64,000 nt of DNA from Adiantum capillus-veneris (GCA_014529385.2 CM043971.1:62015209-62079208), one strand, 5' to 3'; shown: positions 33,008 to 45,130, numbered from the stretch's first letter. The notes: generated by a model from the sequence alone, not told the origin. A program made the numbers and translations.

Positions 33008-33253
33008 CTACCCTTGATTATTGAACATCCTCTGCCTTCCTCCTGTCTCTGGAAACACCCCATGAGTTTGAGGTCCTTGTTGCTGTATCTTCTGCTGAAT
33101 CCTTTCTGGTACAACACCCCTGAAATTCGGATTAAACCAACATCCCTTTGTCCAATGCCCATCCTTAACACAAATTTCACAATGAGGGGTTTTTGATTCC
33201 ACAACTTTCTGCACTCCCAACTTCTTCAATTTCTTTGCTACCAATTTTTCCAC
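33008..33253 (-). pseudogene. D gag zinc knuckle
   Basis: Encodes CEICVKDGHWTKGC, a C-X2-C-X4-H-X4-C knuckle of the nucleocapsid, in a basic context. The same reading ends at a stop at 33008. It is joined to the gag capsid by a frameshift between 33253 and 33319. Confidence 0.75.
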
Positions 33254-33318
33254 TCTATCCTCTTTCTCTTTAGACTTCTTCTTCGACTTATTCTTGCTTT
33301 TCTTCTTCTTATCCTCAT

Positions 33319-34415
33319 CTACTTCTGAATCCGAATCCTCACTGGAATCCTCTTCACTATCAAAATCCGTTTCCGTATCTGAATTAGTATCAATATTCGA
33401 ATCCGAATCGCTGTCCCAATCCGAATTATCTGACCTCTTCTTTTTCTTCGACCTACTTTTCTTCTTTTGTTTAGATGACCTCTTGGTTGCTTTCCCATGA
33501 GAGACCCCAAACCTTTCTCTGCTCTTTGAGCTGTTTCCACTAATGCTTGTAATCCACCTGCAACATCAACTCCAGCAACAACATTCTTCAATTCCTTCCT
33601 TAATCCATTCAAAAAATATCCAGCAAGCATTTCATTAGTTAGCCTTTCTTGAGCAGTCAACCTTCTCACATATTGGTTAAACTTTTGTGCATAATCCTCA
33701 AAACAAACATTTTCCTTTGTTTCACTTCCCTAAGCTTGGTCAACACATCATGTGGAGTCTTTTCCCTTCTGCACCTGTTCAAAAATGCTGCTTTCAAACC
33801 ATCATAATCAACAAAATGACCTGCTGGAAAATTACTAAACCACTGCATAGCCTTCCCATCCAATGTAGCCTCAAAGTGGTGCATTTTAGCCTGGGCATCG
33901 TACACTCCGGAAAATCCTCTGGCCTGCCATCTTGTCTCGTATTGAGATATGTGGCAATCAGGGTCTTCTTTCGACTTTCTCAAAAAGATCCGGAATTTGA
34001 CGCGCATATCCTGCCTAGCCGCCGCCATATTTGTAGGTCCACCTGGTTGTACAAGATTTCCTGCACTGGTACTTCGCAACGGATCAAAAATTAATCTCCT
34101 TCCCGCCACTAATGCATGCTGAACAACTGCAACTGCCAACAGCCACGGAAATAGATCATGTTCTATATTCGCTACTTCTTCTTCCCATCTATCACTTAGA
34201 TAATCCTCTGCGCCATCCAAATCCTCCACAGTATCATCTGAATCTTCCCCTATAGAAACTCGGTGCATCCCAGTATAATCCAAAATTCCCTGCAGTTTCG
34301 ATCCCTGACCATCTCGCCCATAAAACTGTTGAAACTGCCTAGCAATTGACCGTGTCCAATACGGGAATGTATCCTCTTCCGCTTCCTCCAGAGTGCAGCC
34401 AACCACCCATACCAC
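33319..34415 (-). pseudogene. D gag capsid
   Basis: Gypsy-type capsid with YETRWQARGFS, MHHFEATLDGKAMQWFSNFP and FLNRCRREKTPHDVLTKLREVKQ. A frameshift near 33710 leads to LTNEMLAGYFLNGLRKELKN. A Lys/Arg-rich stretch follows. The first part keeps 249 codons from an ATG at 34415. Confidence 0.78.
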
Positions 34416-34536
34416 TCACACTATTCTGAACCTCCTCTCTCCATTCAACTAAATCTTTCACTGCCACAGCATTCGCTCCTACAAGAGAAACTTGAATCCG
34501 TCCATGCTACATCACACTTACACCATGATCGCCAAG

Positions 34537-34801
34537 TGTTTAAGGCACAGACATTCAGAATAAACAAAACACAGAAATCATAATGGAACTGGAACTGGAA
34601 CACAGAAACTGACAACAGACTAAATCTGCCATAACTTTTGCTTTTACATTCCCAAGAAGATACTGCTCGACAGTTACATACTTCAAAAAAACTAATGGGC
34701 AACGCCCTTTCCCAAGAACACCCCTTGGAATCCCAAAAGTACAAAAGTTAACATTCCAACTTCCACTAAGGTAAAACATCCAAAAATTCCTAGGCTTAAC
34801 A
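34537..34801 (-). repeat. 5' LTR of element D
   Basis: 265 bp, matching 25966-26230, with TAAAA at 34802-34806 outside. Inside, the minus strand continues CTTGGCGATCATGGTG, presumably the primer site, but I cannot match it to a known tRNA. Confidence 0.92.
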
Positions 34802-36310
34802 TAAAAGGAGTGTGTATCAGGCCACAAACATCAATATGAATGAGTTGCAACTTACGAGTAGCCCGCACTGAACAATCTTTTGAAAACTTAGAGTGTTGTA
34901 TTTTTTTTTCAAAATACCTTCATAAACATACTTAGAGGGTGCCTCCAAAGGGGGAAATGAGGCAACCATATCAAATTTATGAAAATGTATCAAGCTTACA
35001 AAATTCAAAGTCCAAAACGTGGATGCCATAGAATCTGTAACTACATTTGCAAAGTTTTCCACACACTTGTCTCATAAGAATTGAGCTTATACATGGCACA
35101 AGACAAGGCATCCGATGCCACAATAATATCACTTAAAGGAAAATCATGAATAGTACATCTATGAGTCAGAAACTTTACAAGAAGACCAAGTCTTGCTTAT
35201 GAAAAAATAAACAAAAAATTCTTCTTAATTCCAAGAACAAATGTACATCAAAATGTGTGAAGGAATTGCCATTAATTGCAGTGAGTACAATCTTTTGGGC
35301 TCCTTTGGATAAGAGGCATTGTTGTCACAAGTAACAATGTTCCCATTGAGGACAACATCAAGAGAAGTGAACAAGTCACAATGAGATGTAATGTGCTTTG
35401 CAGCGCCACTGTCAAAGTACCATACATGTGAATCTGCAATCTCAATCATGCATGCATTATAGATAGAAAGGTCATATTGACACTGTGCACTAAAAGTAAA
35501 TTCTGTATCAACAACATAATTTATAAGTCTTGCATTTGAAGAAGGTTCGCTTTCATTCGTACGTGTCTCTCTAGTCTTTAGCTTAGGACATTGCTTTATC
35601 AAATGATCAACATCTTTGCAATAGCCGTAACACACAACTTTTTCTTTCCTTTCTCAACAGATTTACTTGATGCATTATTGCTAAGGGAGGCATTTATCTC
35701 AAATGGTTTGCTACTTGAAGAAATAACATTGAAAGTAAAAGCATTGTTATTGCTACATCTTCTTTGTGCAGCAATCAAATCTTGATCAACAGCACGTTGT
35801 TTAAGCCCTGTTTTTCTTTGGCATAGCCTTGCAACAAGCTGACTTTACCTACAACAATAAGTTTCTCATTAATATCTTTGATTTCAGCAAGAAAAATCTC
35901 CATTTCATCTTCCTCATGCATGATCTTTGACTTGCACAAATATGCTATTTTTGTTTTATTTTGACCTACATACAATCCAACTAGAATTTCCCAAGCTTGT
36001 TTTGTTGTTTTTGCTAAACAAATGGAGGAGTAATGGTGCACTTGTCACACAACACAATCAATGAATTGCCCCTACACATCTCTAATCTCCCAATGAGATT
36101 ATTTAGCTGAAACCTACAACATCCTCACTAGAACCTGAATTCATAAAACGTGTACATATATCAAAACCTTTACATTCCCTACGCCCAAGGAAACAACTAC
36201 GTGTTGCATCTATAAGCTCTCAATAAACAGCTTTCTTCATCTAGTTTGTTATCAATAGATTACATTTTGCAAGTGTCATTTTGGAAACATCATTGCTCTC
36301 AGCCATAGTA
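34802..36310 (-). pseudogene. copia C: gag, protease and integrase start
   Basis: Decayed minus-strand copia sequence: AWEILVGLYVGQNKTKIA and SKIMHEEDEMEIFLAEI (gag), DVDHLIKQCPKLKTRE (zinc knuckle region with altered Cys spacing), HVWYFDSGAAKHITSH (protease, catalytic DSG kept) and DMVASFPPLEAPSKYVYEG (integrase zinc region). It has many frameshifts. It aligns with copia B and E but is more diverged. Confidence 0.82.
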
Positions 36311-36678
36311 AAAGATTAGATCTGATGTAGAAAATGCTCAGACCGAGTAGAGATTGAAAATAAATTGTTCGTGCTACATAGCGCAAATGAGAAGACTGTC
36401 ACAGACTTGTTATGCAAAAATTTATAGTTGAGAAAAATCTCCACAAAAGGAAGAAATTGCCTTGCAATAGTGAAAACGAATGCCAAAATAGCCCAAGTTA
36501 AATTTTTGAACACATCTAGCTGTGCATAAGCTATTCCAAATTATTTATCAACTTTCTTACACTCACCAGATCTCACTTAAATTGAAGAAAGTGAACAAAA
36601 CCATTTGAAAGCATGCAAGGGGATACTGCTGATACAAGTGATTATGCCTAAGGGGACATGACTTTTTCTAATATCAAT

Positions 36679-36886
36679 TGTTGGAGTTAGGGTTTCAAGA
36701 ATGCACACAACTTGAAGATGGAAAAAAGTTCAAGGGACACGAAACCAGTATATTAATAAACATGCGACTACAAGATAAGCGATGGACATATATACAAAGT
36801 ACAAGGAAAAAACTCTCCAAGTGAGGTGAAAAATGGCATGACGGTCCTAAGTGTGTTCACACATCACTACCATATACAAGGCAACA
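36679..36886 (-). repeat. 5' LTR of copia C
   Basis: 208 bp. On the minus strand it starts TGTTGCCTTGTATATGG and ends AACTCCAACA, followed by a decayed primer site (TTGATATTAG). It shares GTGTGAACACACTTAGGACCGTC with the A/B/E LTRs, so C belongs to a sister family. Confidence 0.82.
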
Positions 36887-37180
36887 TTTTGGTATCTCGC
36901 AAAGCATCAAGCTCTCTCAACTCAAGATTGTATATGATAGGTAACACGCTTAGTTTCCCTTACCACTCTCCAACACTCCGACACTCGATTGTTTTCAGCA
37001 CTCTCACAAATATATGATCTCGCATGTTGTCCCTACCTCTTGAGTCATATGGACAATTGGATCTATAAGGGGTGCCAGTGTGGAAAGCATTAGTGTTCTT
37101 ACGAAGATATCACCACTTTTGTTTTTGAGGAAAAAAATGCTTCTCTAAGGGGGGGATTATTGTCACGCCAAGGGCTAGCA
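36887..37180. other. Non-coding flank between copia C and copia E
   Basis: No gene seen. It ends with a purine run (AAGGGGGGGATTATTG) followed by TGTCACGCC, which looks like a polypurine tract and LTR start of another element into which E inserted. This is uncertain. Confidence 0.4.
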
Positions 37181-37407
37181 TGTTACCATATACATGTGAT
37201 AGTGATGTGTGTGAACACACTAGGACCGTCGGGGCACTTTTTTCCTCTTTAGGAGGTTTTTTCCCCCGTGCATTGTATATACGTCCATCATTCTAGGCCT
37301 ATCTATCTTTCCATTGCACACTAAGTAATACCCTCTCTATTGTGTGCCTTGAGCTTCCTTCATCTTCTCCAAGGTGTTTGTGTTTTCTTGCAACCCTAAT
37401 TCCAACA
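37181..37407 (+). repeat. 5' LTR of copia E
   Basis: 227 bp, TGTTACCATATACATG to AATTCCAACA. The primer site TGGTATCAGAGC follows at 37410-37421. Confidence 0.93.
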
Positions 37408-37409
37408 AT

Positions 37410-37421
37410 TGGTATCAGAGC
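37410..37421 (+). other. Primer binding site of copia E (tRNA-iMet)
   Basis: TGGTATCAGAGC, two bases after the LTR, as in copia B. Confidence 0.92.
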
Positions 37422-37735
37422 AGGTTACGTCCTCCCAAGCTTAGTCGCCAGCAGCTCCAGCACACGCCTGCTCACTTTCTCCGATTTCAATGAGCTCTAG
37501 GGAGCATTTGCAGGTCGACATCCATTTTTGATTTGGGCTCATTTCGCCTCCGTTTCTACTACAGCCAGGTCTGCACATGCAATTTTGTCATTTTATGCAA
37601 AATTTCTGTCAGTGCCAAATATTGCATAATAACAGGTCATACAGTCTACTGCGGGTTGTGCTATATTGCACATGCTGGTCTCACTTGATTTCTCTTCATT
37701 TCGGGCAGTTTTCACATAAGGTGCAGGCATTTTCT

Positions 37736-40700
37736 ATGGCTAACAACAACACAGATGTGTTCAGGATATTTGCTTTTGAGGACAGATGGGGACAATTACA
37801 TTATGTGGGCTTACATGATGCAACATGTTCTTGTGTCAAAGGGCATCTCGAATATTGTGCAAGGCATTGATGTACGTCCTGGTTCTAAGGATATAGGTGA
37901 TGTTGAGGATGCGGCAAGTCTTGCTGCAAGGATTGCTACTATTAGAGTTGTTTTATCTACAATAGAACAAGCTCGTTGGGATGTAAAGGATGCGCAGGCT
38001 CATCCATTGATTGCGGTGTCTGTGAAGCACACCATTACTCCTCACATTCATTCAGCAAAATCTGCAAAACATGCTTGGGATATTTTGGTTGGTCTTTATG
38101 CAAGCCGCAATGAGGCAAAAATTGCGTTGGTGCGTAAAGAGCTAGAGTCAAAGATTATGCATGAGAGAGATGATATGGACGCTTTCCTTGCTATGTCAAG
38201 GATATCGATGAGAAACTTATTTTTGTAGGTGAAGTCATTTCAAACAGTTCCCTTCTGCAGACTGTTCTTGATGCCTTACCAGATTCTTACGAGACTTTTG
38301 CTAGTACTTGGAGACTTATGACCCAAGGATATCCTAAAGTTGTCAAGTTTGATGCACTGTGCACATTGTTGTTGCAAGAGTCACTTTCCAAACAAAAACA
38401 GGACTAGACACCGAGCAGTTAAACATATTGCTTCTCAAAGAAAGGGTGGTAACAACAATGCAGCCACTTCTTATGGTTCTTCTATGAGTGGAAAATCACA
38501 TGTTCCTAATGCTTCTGCTGGCAGCAATTCGTTTGGAAATTCTGGTGATAAGGAAAAAAAGAAGATGCATTTCCATTATTGTAAAGCTAATGATCACTTG
38601 ATCAAGCAGTGTCCTAAGTTGAAGGCCAAAGAGGCTAAGAAGAAAGAGGGTGGTTCCATTGCTAATGTTGGTTTCACTACAAATGCAGCCATTGTTGAGT
38701 TTTTTTGTGAAAGGAGATTGTGATGATGATGTTGATGCAGAATGTGCTTTTAGTAGTAGAGTGCACTTACAATCCTGTTGTCCATGATGCATGCATGTCA
38801 GTTGCAGATTCACATGTGTGGTATTTTGACAGCAATGCTACAAAGCACATTACCTCACATCGTGAATTGTTCACCTCTCTCGAGTTTGTCCCTCATGGAA
38901 ATTCAGTCACTTGTGCCAACAATGCCTCTTATCCAGTTTAGGGAGTTGGAAAGATTGTGCTTATTGCTGAAAATAGCAGTTCTTTCACACTTGTTGATGC
39001 ACTTTATGTACCTGGGATCAAGAAGAATCTTTTGTCTGTATCTGCACTTGCTAGACTTGGACTTGTAATCAAATTTTTGGATGACAGATGTACAGTTCAT
39101 GATCTCAAATTTGGTGATGAAATTATTGCATCTGGCCTTTTGTGCCATGGGCTATATAAGCTCACTTTGTATGACAAATGTGGATAAAATTTTGCAAATG
39201 CAGTTGCAGATTCAAGGGCTATTTCAGATGCAAAACTTTGGCATGCACGTTTTGGTCATCTGAATTTTGCCAATTTGCTGCGTTTGCAAAAATCTGATAT
39301 GGTTGCTTCTTTGCCGCCTCTTGAAGCACCTGTCAAACATGTTTGTGAAGGTTGTATTTCAGGTACGATGCAGTGTTCGAAGTTTCCAAAGGATGGTTCA
39401 TTAGGGCCACATGCAGGTTGCAGCTTGTACATAGTGATGTTTTGTGGACCCATGCAAACTTTGTCCTTGTGCAATTACCTTTACTTCGTGACTTTCATTG
39501 ATGATTACTCCAGGCATGCATGGGTATTTTCGCTTAAAGCAAAGTCCAAAGTTTTATGTGCTTCAAACAATTTCTGGCTATCGTTGAAAATGTCTCGAAA
39601 TGTATTATGGGCACCCTCCATTCTGATCGGGGGAGGAGTATATGTCTCATGAATTTAATGCATTTCTGGCTAGTCGTGGGATAAAATACCAATGTACAGT
39701 GCCTTATACGCCTCAGCAAAATGGTGTTGCTGAGAGAAAAACAGGTCACTTACGGAAATGACACGATGTATGGTCAAAAGTCCAGCTTTGTTGCATTCTT
39801 TTTGGCTTGAGGCCATCATGTGTGCCACTTATGTACTGAATAGGTGTCCTACGAAAGCTTTGCAGTCTATTACTTCATATGAAGCATGGTATGATAGAAA
39901 GCCTTCTATTGAGCACATGCATGTTTTTGGATGTTTGGCATATGCTTTGGTACCACAAACATAGAGCATAAAATTGGATGATAAGGTTGTCAAATGTTTT
40001 TTTTTTTGTTATAGTGCTGAAAGCAAAGGTTACAGGTTGTTTCACCCACAAACAAAGCGTATTCTGGTTTCACGGGATGTAGTGTTTGTGAAAGATTCTA
40101 TTCAGCCCTTGCTGTCATGTACTAGAGACAGTAATGTAAGCTCACAGGACATTTATGACACTTTGTTGCCTCTTTTTAGTGGTGGAAGTTTGAATGTAAA
40201 TTCCATTGAGGCAAATGTACAGCCTATGGGGGTTTCTGAAAATGTTACAACAGCCTATTACTGATGCAGATGTACATGATGTACTTGATGAGGAAAGGGC
40301 TGAAAATGAGCAGGCTAGAGGTAAAAATGGCTGGTGCATACATTGCATGACAGTAAATTGGATGCACCTTTGTCTAGCCGTACTCGTTCAGGCTCTCGCT
40401 ATACATCTTATGCATCAAATTGTTATGCTTTGGCTGTGTCTAGCTTACATGATGTTGAGGAACCTCTGTCTTTTGATGAAGCACAAAATTCAAAAAATTG
40501 GATGACTGCCATGCAATCAAAATATGATTCACTTATAGAAAATGACACATGGACTTTATGTGATTTGCCTCCTGGCAAAAAGGCCATTGGTATGAAGTGG
40601 GTATACAAGTTGAAACGCAAGCCGGATGGTGAGATCGATCGCCATAAGGCTCGACTTGTTGCAAAGGGTTATGCACAGCAAAAATGCATAGATTATAAAG

Positions 40701-41879
40701 AGATTTTTGCTCCCACTTGTTGTATGACTATTGTGCATTTTCTATGTGCATTGGCAGCTCATTTTGGTTGGGCCCGTACATCAATCAGACATTGTTACTG
40801 GTGACATATTTGAGGAAGTTTATGTAACGGAGCCTCGTAGTTTTGTCAAGAAAGGACAAAAGGATAAAGTGTGCAAATGTAACGAAGCTTTTTATTGGTT
40901 GAAGCAATCTCCTTGTGCTTGGTATGAGAAATCTGACACTCATTTGGTCGAACGAGGCTTTCGTAATAGTCCAACAAAAAGCACATGTATGTAAAGCGTG
41001 AGGGTGATGTACTTCTCATTGTGGTTCTTTATGTAGAGAATTTGTTGATCACTGGACCAAATGAGACATATTGCCAAATTTAGGGCTGATTTGAATACTA
41101 CTTTCAAGATGAAAGATTTGGAGTTGTTGCATCATTACATGGGTATACGGTTTAAGCAGTGTGATGGCGGTCTTGCCTTGTGTCAGAAAAGTTACACAGA
41201 GACATTGATATGTAAGTTTGGACTTAAGGATTGCAAGCCTATTGCCACTCCCATGGAAACAGGTTTGAAATTGAGTCTTCATGATGCTGGTGATCATGCA
41301 GATGTCACTCTTTACCAAATTGTTGTTGGATGCCTCATTTATGTATGCAACACGAGGCCGGATATTCAGTTTGCACTTGTTTTATCCCAAGGGAAGATCA
41401 TTACCTCCAGACTTACATGATTTTTCGGACTCAGATTGGGTTGGTTGTTTTGACACGTGAGTGTCCACAAGTGGTTTTTGTTTCATGCTTGGCAATTCAT
41501 GTCTATCATGGTTGAGCAAGAAGCAACCTACTGTGGCCACTTCTAGTTGTGAGGCTGAGTACAGGGCAGTCTTCACAGCTATGGTTGAGTGTGTATGGCT
41601 CAGACGCCTTATGGCTGATTTGGGTGTTGGACAGGACACTGCCAACACTATCTACACTGACAGTCATAGCACATTGGCAGTTGGGAGAAACCCAATTTTT
41701 CATGCTCGCACAAAGCACATTGAGATGCATTACCACTATGTCAGGGAGAAGCTCTCAGCATGAGAGATCAGCTTGGCTTATGTGCCAACACAGGACAACC
41801 TTGTAGATCTTTTCACAAAGGCATTGTCTCGTGATGAGAAGCTCGCAAAGCTTTGGGCTTACTCCCCTTTGTGGACTGA
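37736..41879 (+). pseudogene. copia E gag-pol, disrupted
   Basis: Gag from MANNNTDVFRIFAFEDR. The zinc knuckle is FHYCKANDHLIKQC, so its first Cys is lost. Protease reads WYFDSNATKHIT, where DSN replaces DSG. Integrase, RT and RNase H follow the B order to a stop at 41877-41879. The RT box reads YVEN in place of YVDD, removing both catalytic aspartates. Frameshifts occur near 37780, 38200, 38720, 39380, 39560, 40245 and 40790, and about 40 bases present in B are missing near 41377. Bases 40419-40800 are identical to copia B, unlike the rest. Confidence 0.86.
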
Positions 41880-41954
41880 TCATGTCCTCAGGACATGGCA
41901 CTTCCCTTTACTCATGTGCCAACTCTCGTTCACCGCATCACTCCAAGGGGGATT

Positions 41955-42181
41955 TTTTACTATATATATGTGGTAGTGATGTGTGTGAACACACTAGGAC
42001 CGTCGGGGCATTTTTCCCCTCTTTAGGAGGTTTTTTCACCCGTGCCTTGTATATATGCCCATCATTCTAGGGCTATCAATATTTCCAATGCACACTAAGT
42101 AATACACTCTCTGTTGTGTGCCTTGAGCTCCCTTCGTCTTCTCCAAGTTGTGTGTGTTTTCCTGCAACCCTAATTCCAACA
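41955..42181 (+). repeat. 3' LTR of copia E
   Basis: 227 bp. The start is mutated (TTTTACTATATATATG where the 5' copy has TGTTACCATATACATG); the end AATTCCAACA is intact. Confidence 0.88.
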
Positions 42182-42999
42182 AAGGACTCACATGCAGTTA
42201 GGGGTCTTGATATAGGAAGGTTGGGTAGAGAAGTGTGTATGCTAGTCCCCTGTCTCTTACAATGGGGACCAGCACAAAAATTTTCGATATTTCATACAAC
42301 CTATTAAAGTTACAAGAACTGTTGAACAACATTAACGGATGGTTGTTTGCACATATAGCAAGGCTATGATCTGTTAATGAAAATGATTCCTTCTTGGATA
42401 TAAATGTGATTCATGTTAACATGTGTAAGAAAGGCTTTCAAATGATTGCAGTGGGAACTATTTAGTCTCTCTTCATAGAACTATTTACCCTCATCTTCCA
42501 TGTATGCTACAAGCATACATCCACTTGGCGAATGAAGTCATGAGAATACAAGTTTTGATCAATTTTTGCTAAATGCTCACACTGTGTTATGGGCCTAGTG
42601 TTTAGCAAAGGCAGATTTGGAGCGGTATGCAAATTTATAAAATTAATAGCTTATGAAGCATTTTGCACCAAAGGATTTCAAGATGTAATTTGTCACCAAT
42701 TACCTCGCAAAAGGCAACTATGTCTAAAAATAATGAAGCAATTCATCTCCAAAGCCTACACAACCAAGTCAAATTGTAGTTTTAGCATCTTGTACAATAG
42801 ACATTCAGTCTTCTTATGAAGACCTACGAAAAAAATTATTTTTAAAGAAATTTACTCACAACCAAGGGTATTTTGGGAATTTATAACAAAATATTGAAAG
42901 GTGAGCATGGCAACTCCTTCTACACCTAGTGCAAGCTTTGAAGTGACACATAATATATATGTGTGTTTGGCTACTTTGAAAGACATTTGGAAATGAGAG
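42182..42999. other. Intergenic DNA, no gene recognised
   Basis: Unique-looking AT-rich sequence between copia E and element L. One perfect small hairpin occurs at 42500-42520 (ATGTATGCT, 3-base loop, AGCATACAT). A short ORF (42589-42819) has no recognisable features. Confidence 0.5.
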
Positions 43000-43003
43000 C
43001 TGT

Positions 43004-43216
43004 CGGATATTGGATGTCAAACCTTTTGTATATATACCCCTCCTTTTGTATATGAGTTATTCTATGCTATGACGGTATTGCATTGTACATTTTTGTATAT
43101 TGAGTATTGGAAAGTGTGAAACACTCTCTCTCTCTCTCTCTCTATTGTGTGTAGCCATGGCTATTCAACAATTCAAGTTTCCATGAGAGCTCTTTCTCTC
43201 TCCCACAAGCCCAACA
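43004..43216 (+). repeat. 5' LTR of element L
   Basis: About 213 bp, starting near TGTCGGATATTGG and ending CACAAGCCCAACA. It contains a short CT run (43125-43142) and a TATATATA motif near 43031. The start is estimated from alignment with the right copy. Confidence 0.6.
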
Positions 43217-43218
43217 AT

Positions 43219-43230
43219 TGGTATCAGAGC
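43219..43230 (+). other. Primer binding site of element L (tRNA-iMet)
   Basis: TGGTATCAGAGC, two bases after the LTR end, with the same spacing as copia B and E. Confidence 0.85.
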
Positions 43231-43401
43231 CTATGGCCCATTAGCTTATCAATTCCAAGCCCATCAGTAACAACCCCTAATTGCCCAAGTTTCATTGAGT
43301 TTGCAAGAACTTTAGCACCTCTAATTGGCTTGCTTAATCCAAGCTCTATTACAAATTGATCGAATCGGGATTCACGGATGCATTCGCAACGTCAAATCAG
43401 C

Positions 43402-43438
<37 letters not shown>

Positions 43439-44667
43439 AAAAAAATCATTGGAGAATCTTTGTTGATGCTGAAATTTTTGGACATCTTCTATTAAAAAAA
43501 AACAATTTTCAAATTTTGTAACTCTTTCATATTGCAAAAACCTTTGATTTAAAGTGACTGAACTAGCCACTATGGTATGCACTCTCTAAAATTCTTTTTT
43601 TTTAGTGAGTTTTTCCTCCACTTTTTTCAAGTTTTTCAACAAACTCGAGCGGCCAAGCAATTTTGAATCTCTCAAAGCGATCAAAGATGACCGAGCGTCA
43701 TAACTTCAAAAGACAAAGCTTTCAAGCTATTCAATTTCAAGCATCTTTAAGCATCCTTCGAGCCACATACCTCTTTCCGACGTCCCAAATTCCAAGCATT
43801 CCAATAAAACGTCAAAGGCTTGCGACGAATTGAAGTTCGTAAGGTGAATTTCAAACTACGGCTAAACGTCAAATCAAGGTAATTTTTTTAAAATTGCCTC
43901 TTGTGAAGAGGTGCTTCACAAAGTTTTTCGTAAAGGGTGACTTCACAATCGAGATTATTAAGCTCGTACTTGCACTATTTTCTGTGTAAAATTGGACAAG
44001 ACACTGCCATAGAGAGTCACTATACGGTAAGACCAAGTCCCTGGCATTTTTCACGAGCACTTGTATCATGGAGGAAAAAGAATTATAAAATTTAACGGGA
44101 AGGGCTTCCATACCTAACAAACTAAACTAAGAGGTCATTTAATGAAGAAAACATTATGGGGTGTAGTAAAAACACCTCACAAAGATCACAAAGACGTACA
44201 AACCAAGACATATACCGCACTCAATCAAGAAAAAGATGAACAGGCCCTTGACATCATACTTATTGCACTCCATGGTAATTATGTACATCTTATAGATGAG
44301 TGAACACATGCGTATGAGGCTCGACAAGTTTTGGGGAAAAGAATTTCGGAGCTAGAGCAGACAGAGTAAGGTTACCTTAAAAAGGCTACTTTACAAACTC
44401 ACCATGCTCGAGCAGGAAGACATGGCCAATTTGGTCAACAAGCTTAAAAGCATGATCACAACGAAAAAGAAGACGACGACAAAATTATCCTCCTTCGAGG
44501 TACTATTCAAAGTATCAAGGTAACAACGACAACAACAACAATAAAGACAAGAAGCCAATAAAAAGAGCAATTCATATAGTCAAAGAAGAAGCAAGGGAAG
44601 AAAAGGAGGTTTATTTTGTTAGAGATATACTTTAAAGATGCAGTTCTACCCTCTATTCAAGGGGAGG
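43231..44667 (+). pseudogene. Element L interior with gag-like remnants
   Basis: No long frame survives. Around 44220-44560 short readings such as EQALDIILIALHG, EARQVLGKRI and an Asn/Thr/Lys-rich tail resemble the copia gag region (UBN2 type) in broken form. The 34-base C run at 43403-43436 lies near the start. A purine-rich stretch AAGGGGAGG (44659-44667) precedes the right LTR and is a plausible polypurine tract. No pol motifs are present, so this looks like a non-autonomous derivative. Confidence 0.5.
43403..43436 (+). repeat. C homopolymer, 34 bases
   Basis: Uninterrupted C run followed by nine A residues. This is the longest homopolymer in the window; its true length may differ because long homopolymers are hard to sequence. 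Confidence 0.9.
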
Positions 44668-44803
44668 TATTATTTATCATCCTGTGTAGATAGTTTTTCT
44701 CATCCTTAGTGAATATACACCCCCCCTTTTTGTACATGAATTATGCAATGCTAATTCAAGTTTTAAATTATTCATTTTTGTATATTAAGTATTGGAAAGT
44801 GTG

Positions 44804-44808
<5 letters not shown>

Positions 44809-44852
<44 letters not shown>
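44809..44852 (+). repeat. (CT)n microsatellite
   Basis: About 22 CT units at the left border of the extra DNA in the L 3' LTR. Confidence 0.95.
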
Positions 44853-44854
<2 letters not shown>

Positions 44855-45130
44855 GTGTGTGCTACTCTTTCTCTCTCTGCGTGTGTGTGCTACTCTTGCT
44901 CTCTCGTTATGTGCTGCTTGCCCTCGCGTCCTGCTCGTTGTTACACGTTGCCTGGTTCGCGCCCCGCCCCCGCTCGCTGCCCTCCCGCTCCCGCTACCCT
45001 TGCGCTACCGCCTCCCCTTGCACTACCTCTACAACCCCACCCCACCCCACCCCCCCTCGCACCGCTTGCAACACCACCGTGCCCTGCTCATAAGGTGTCT
45101 CCCCCCCCCCCCCTCTTACGCGTAGAATGT

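Larger units (their letters stand above)
25966..34801 (-). mobile_element. Element D: Tat-like gypsy element, complete with target duplication
   Basis: Both LTRs are 265 bp (25966-26230, 34537-34801), with about 15 mismatches between them by eye, and are flanked by perfect TAAAA repeats. Removing D joins the copia C integrase reading. The internal order on the minus strand is gag, zinc knuckle, protease, RT, RNase H, integrase, then a long extra ORF. Frameshifts and stops break most frames. With about 6% LTR divergence it is an old insertion. Confidence 0.92.
10310..36886 (-). mobile_element. Element C: old copia element, scaffold for nested insertions
   Basis: Minus-strand Ty1/copia remnant, now in pieces: 5' LTR 36679-36886, gag-protease-integrase 34802-36310, integrase 25537-25965, integrase end and RT start 17186-18099, and probably the RNase H end plus 3' LTR at 10310-10797. 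The pieces separated by B and by D join without a gap in the protein alignment, and both insertions have target duplications. Assigning the 10.3-10.8 kb piece to the same copy is an inference from order, strand and LTR similarity. Confidence 0.7.
37181..42181 (+). mobile_element. Element E: full-length copia
   Basis: 5.0-kb plus-strand copia of the A/B family with both LTRs (37181-37407 and 41955-42181). The flanks TAGCA and AAGGA do not match, so the target duplication is lost or an end was exchanged. The coding region has frameshifts throughout. Confidence 0.88.

Noticed and set aside
42500-42520. Hairpin as a terminator or microRNA precursor
   Set aside because: Nine-base stem only; too short for a plant microRNA precursor and no neighbouring gene.
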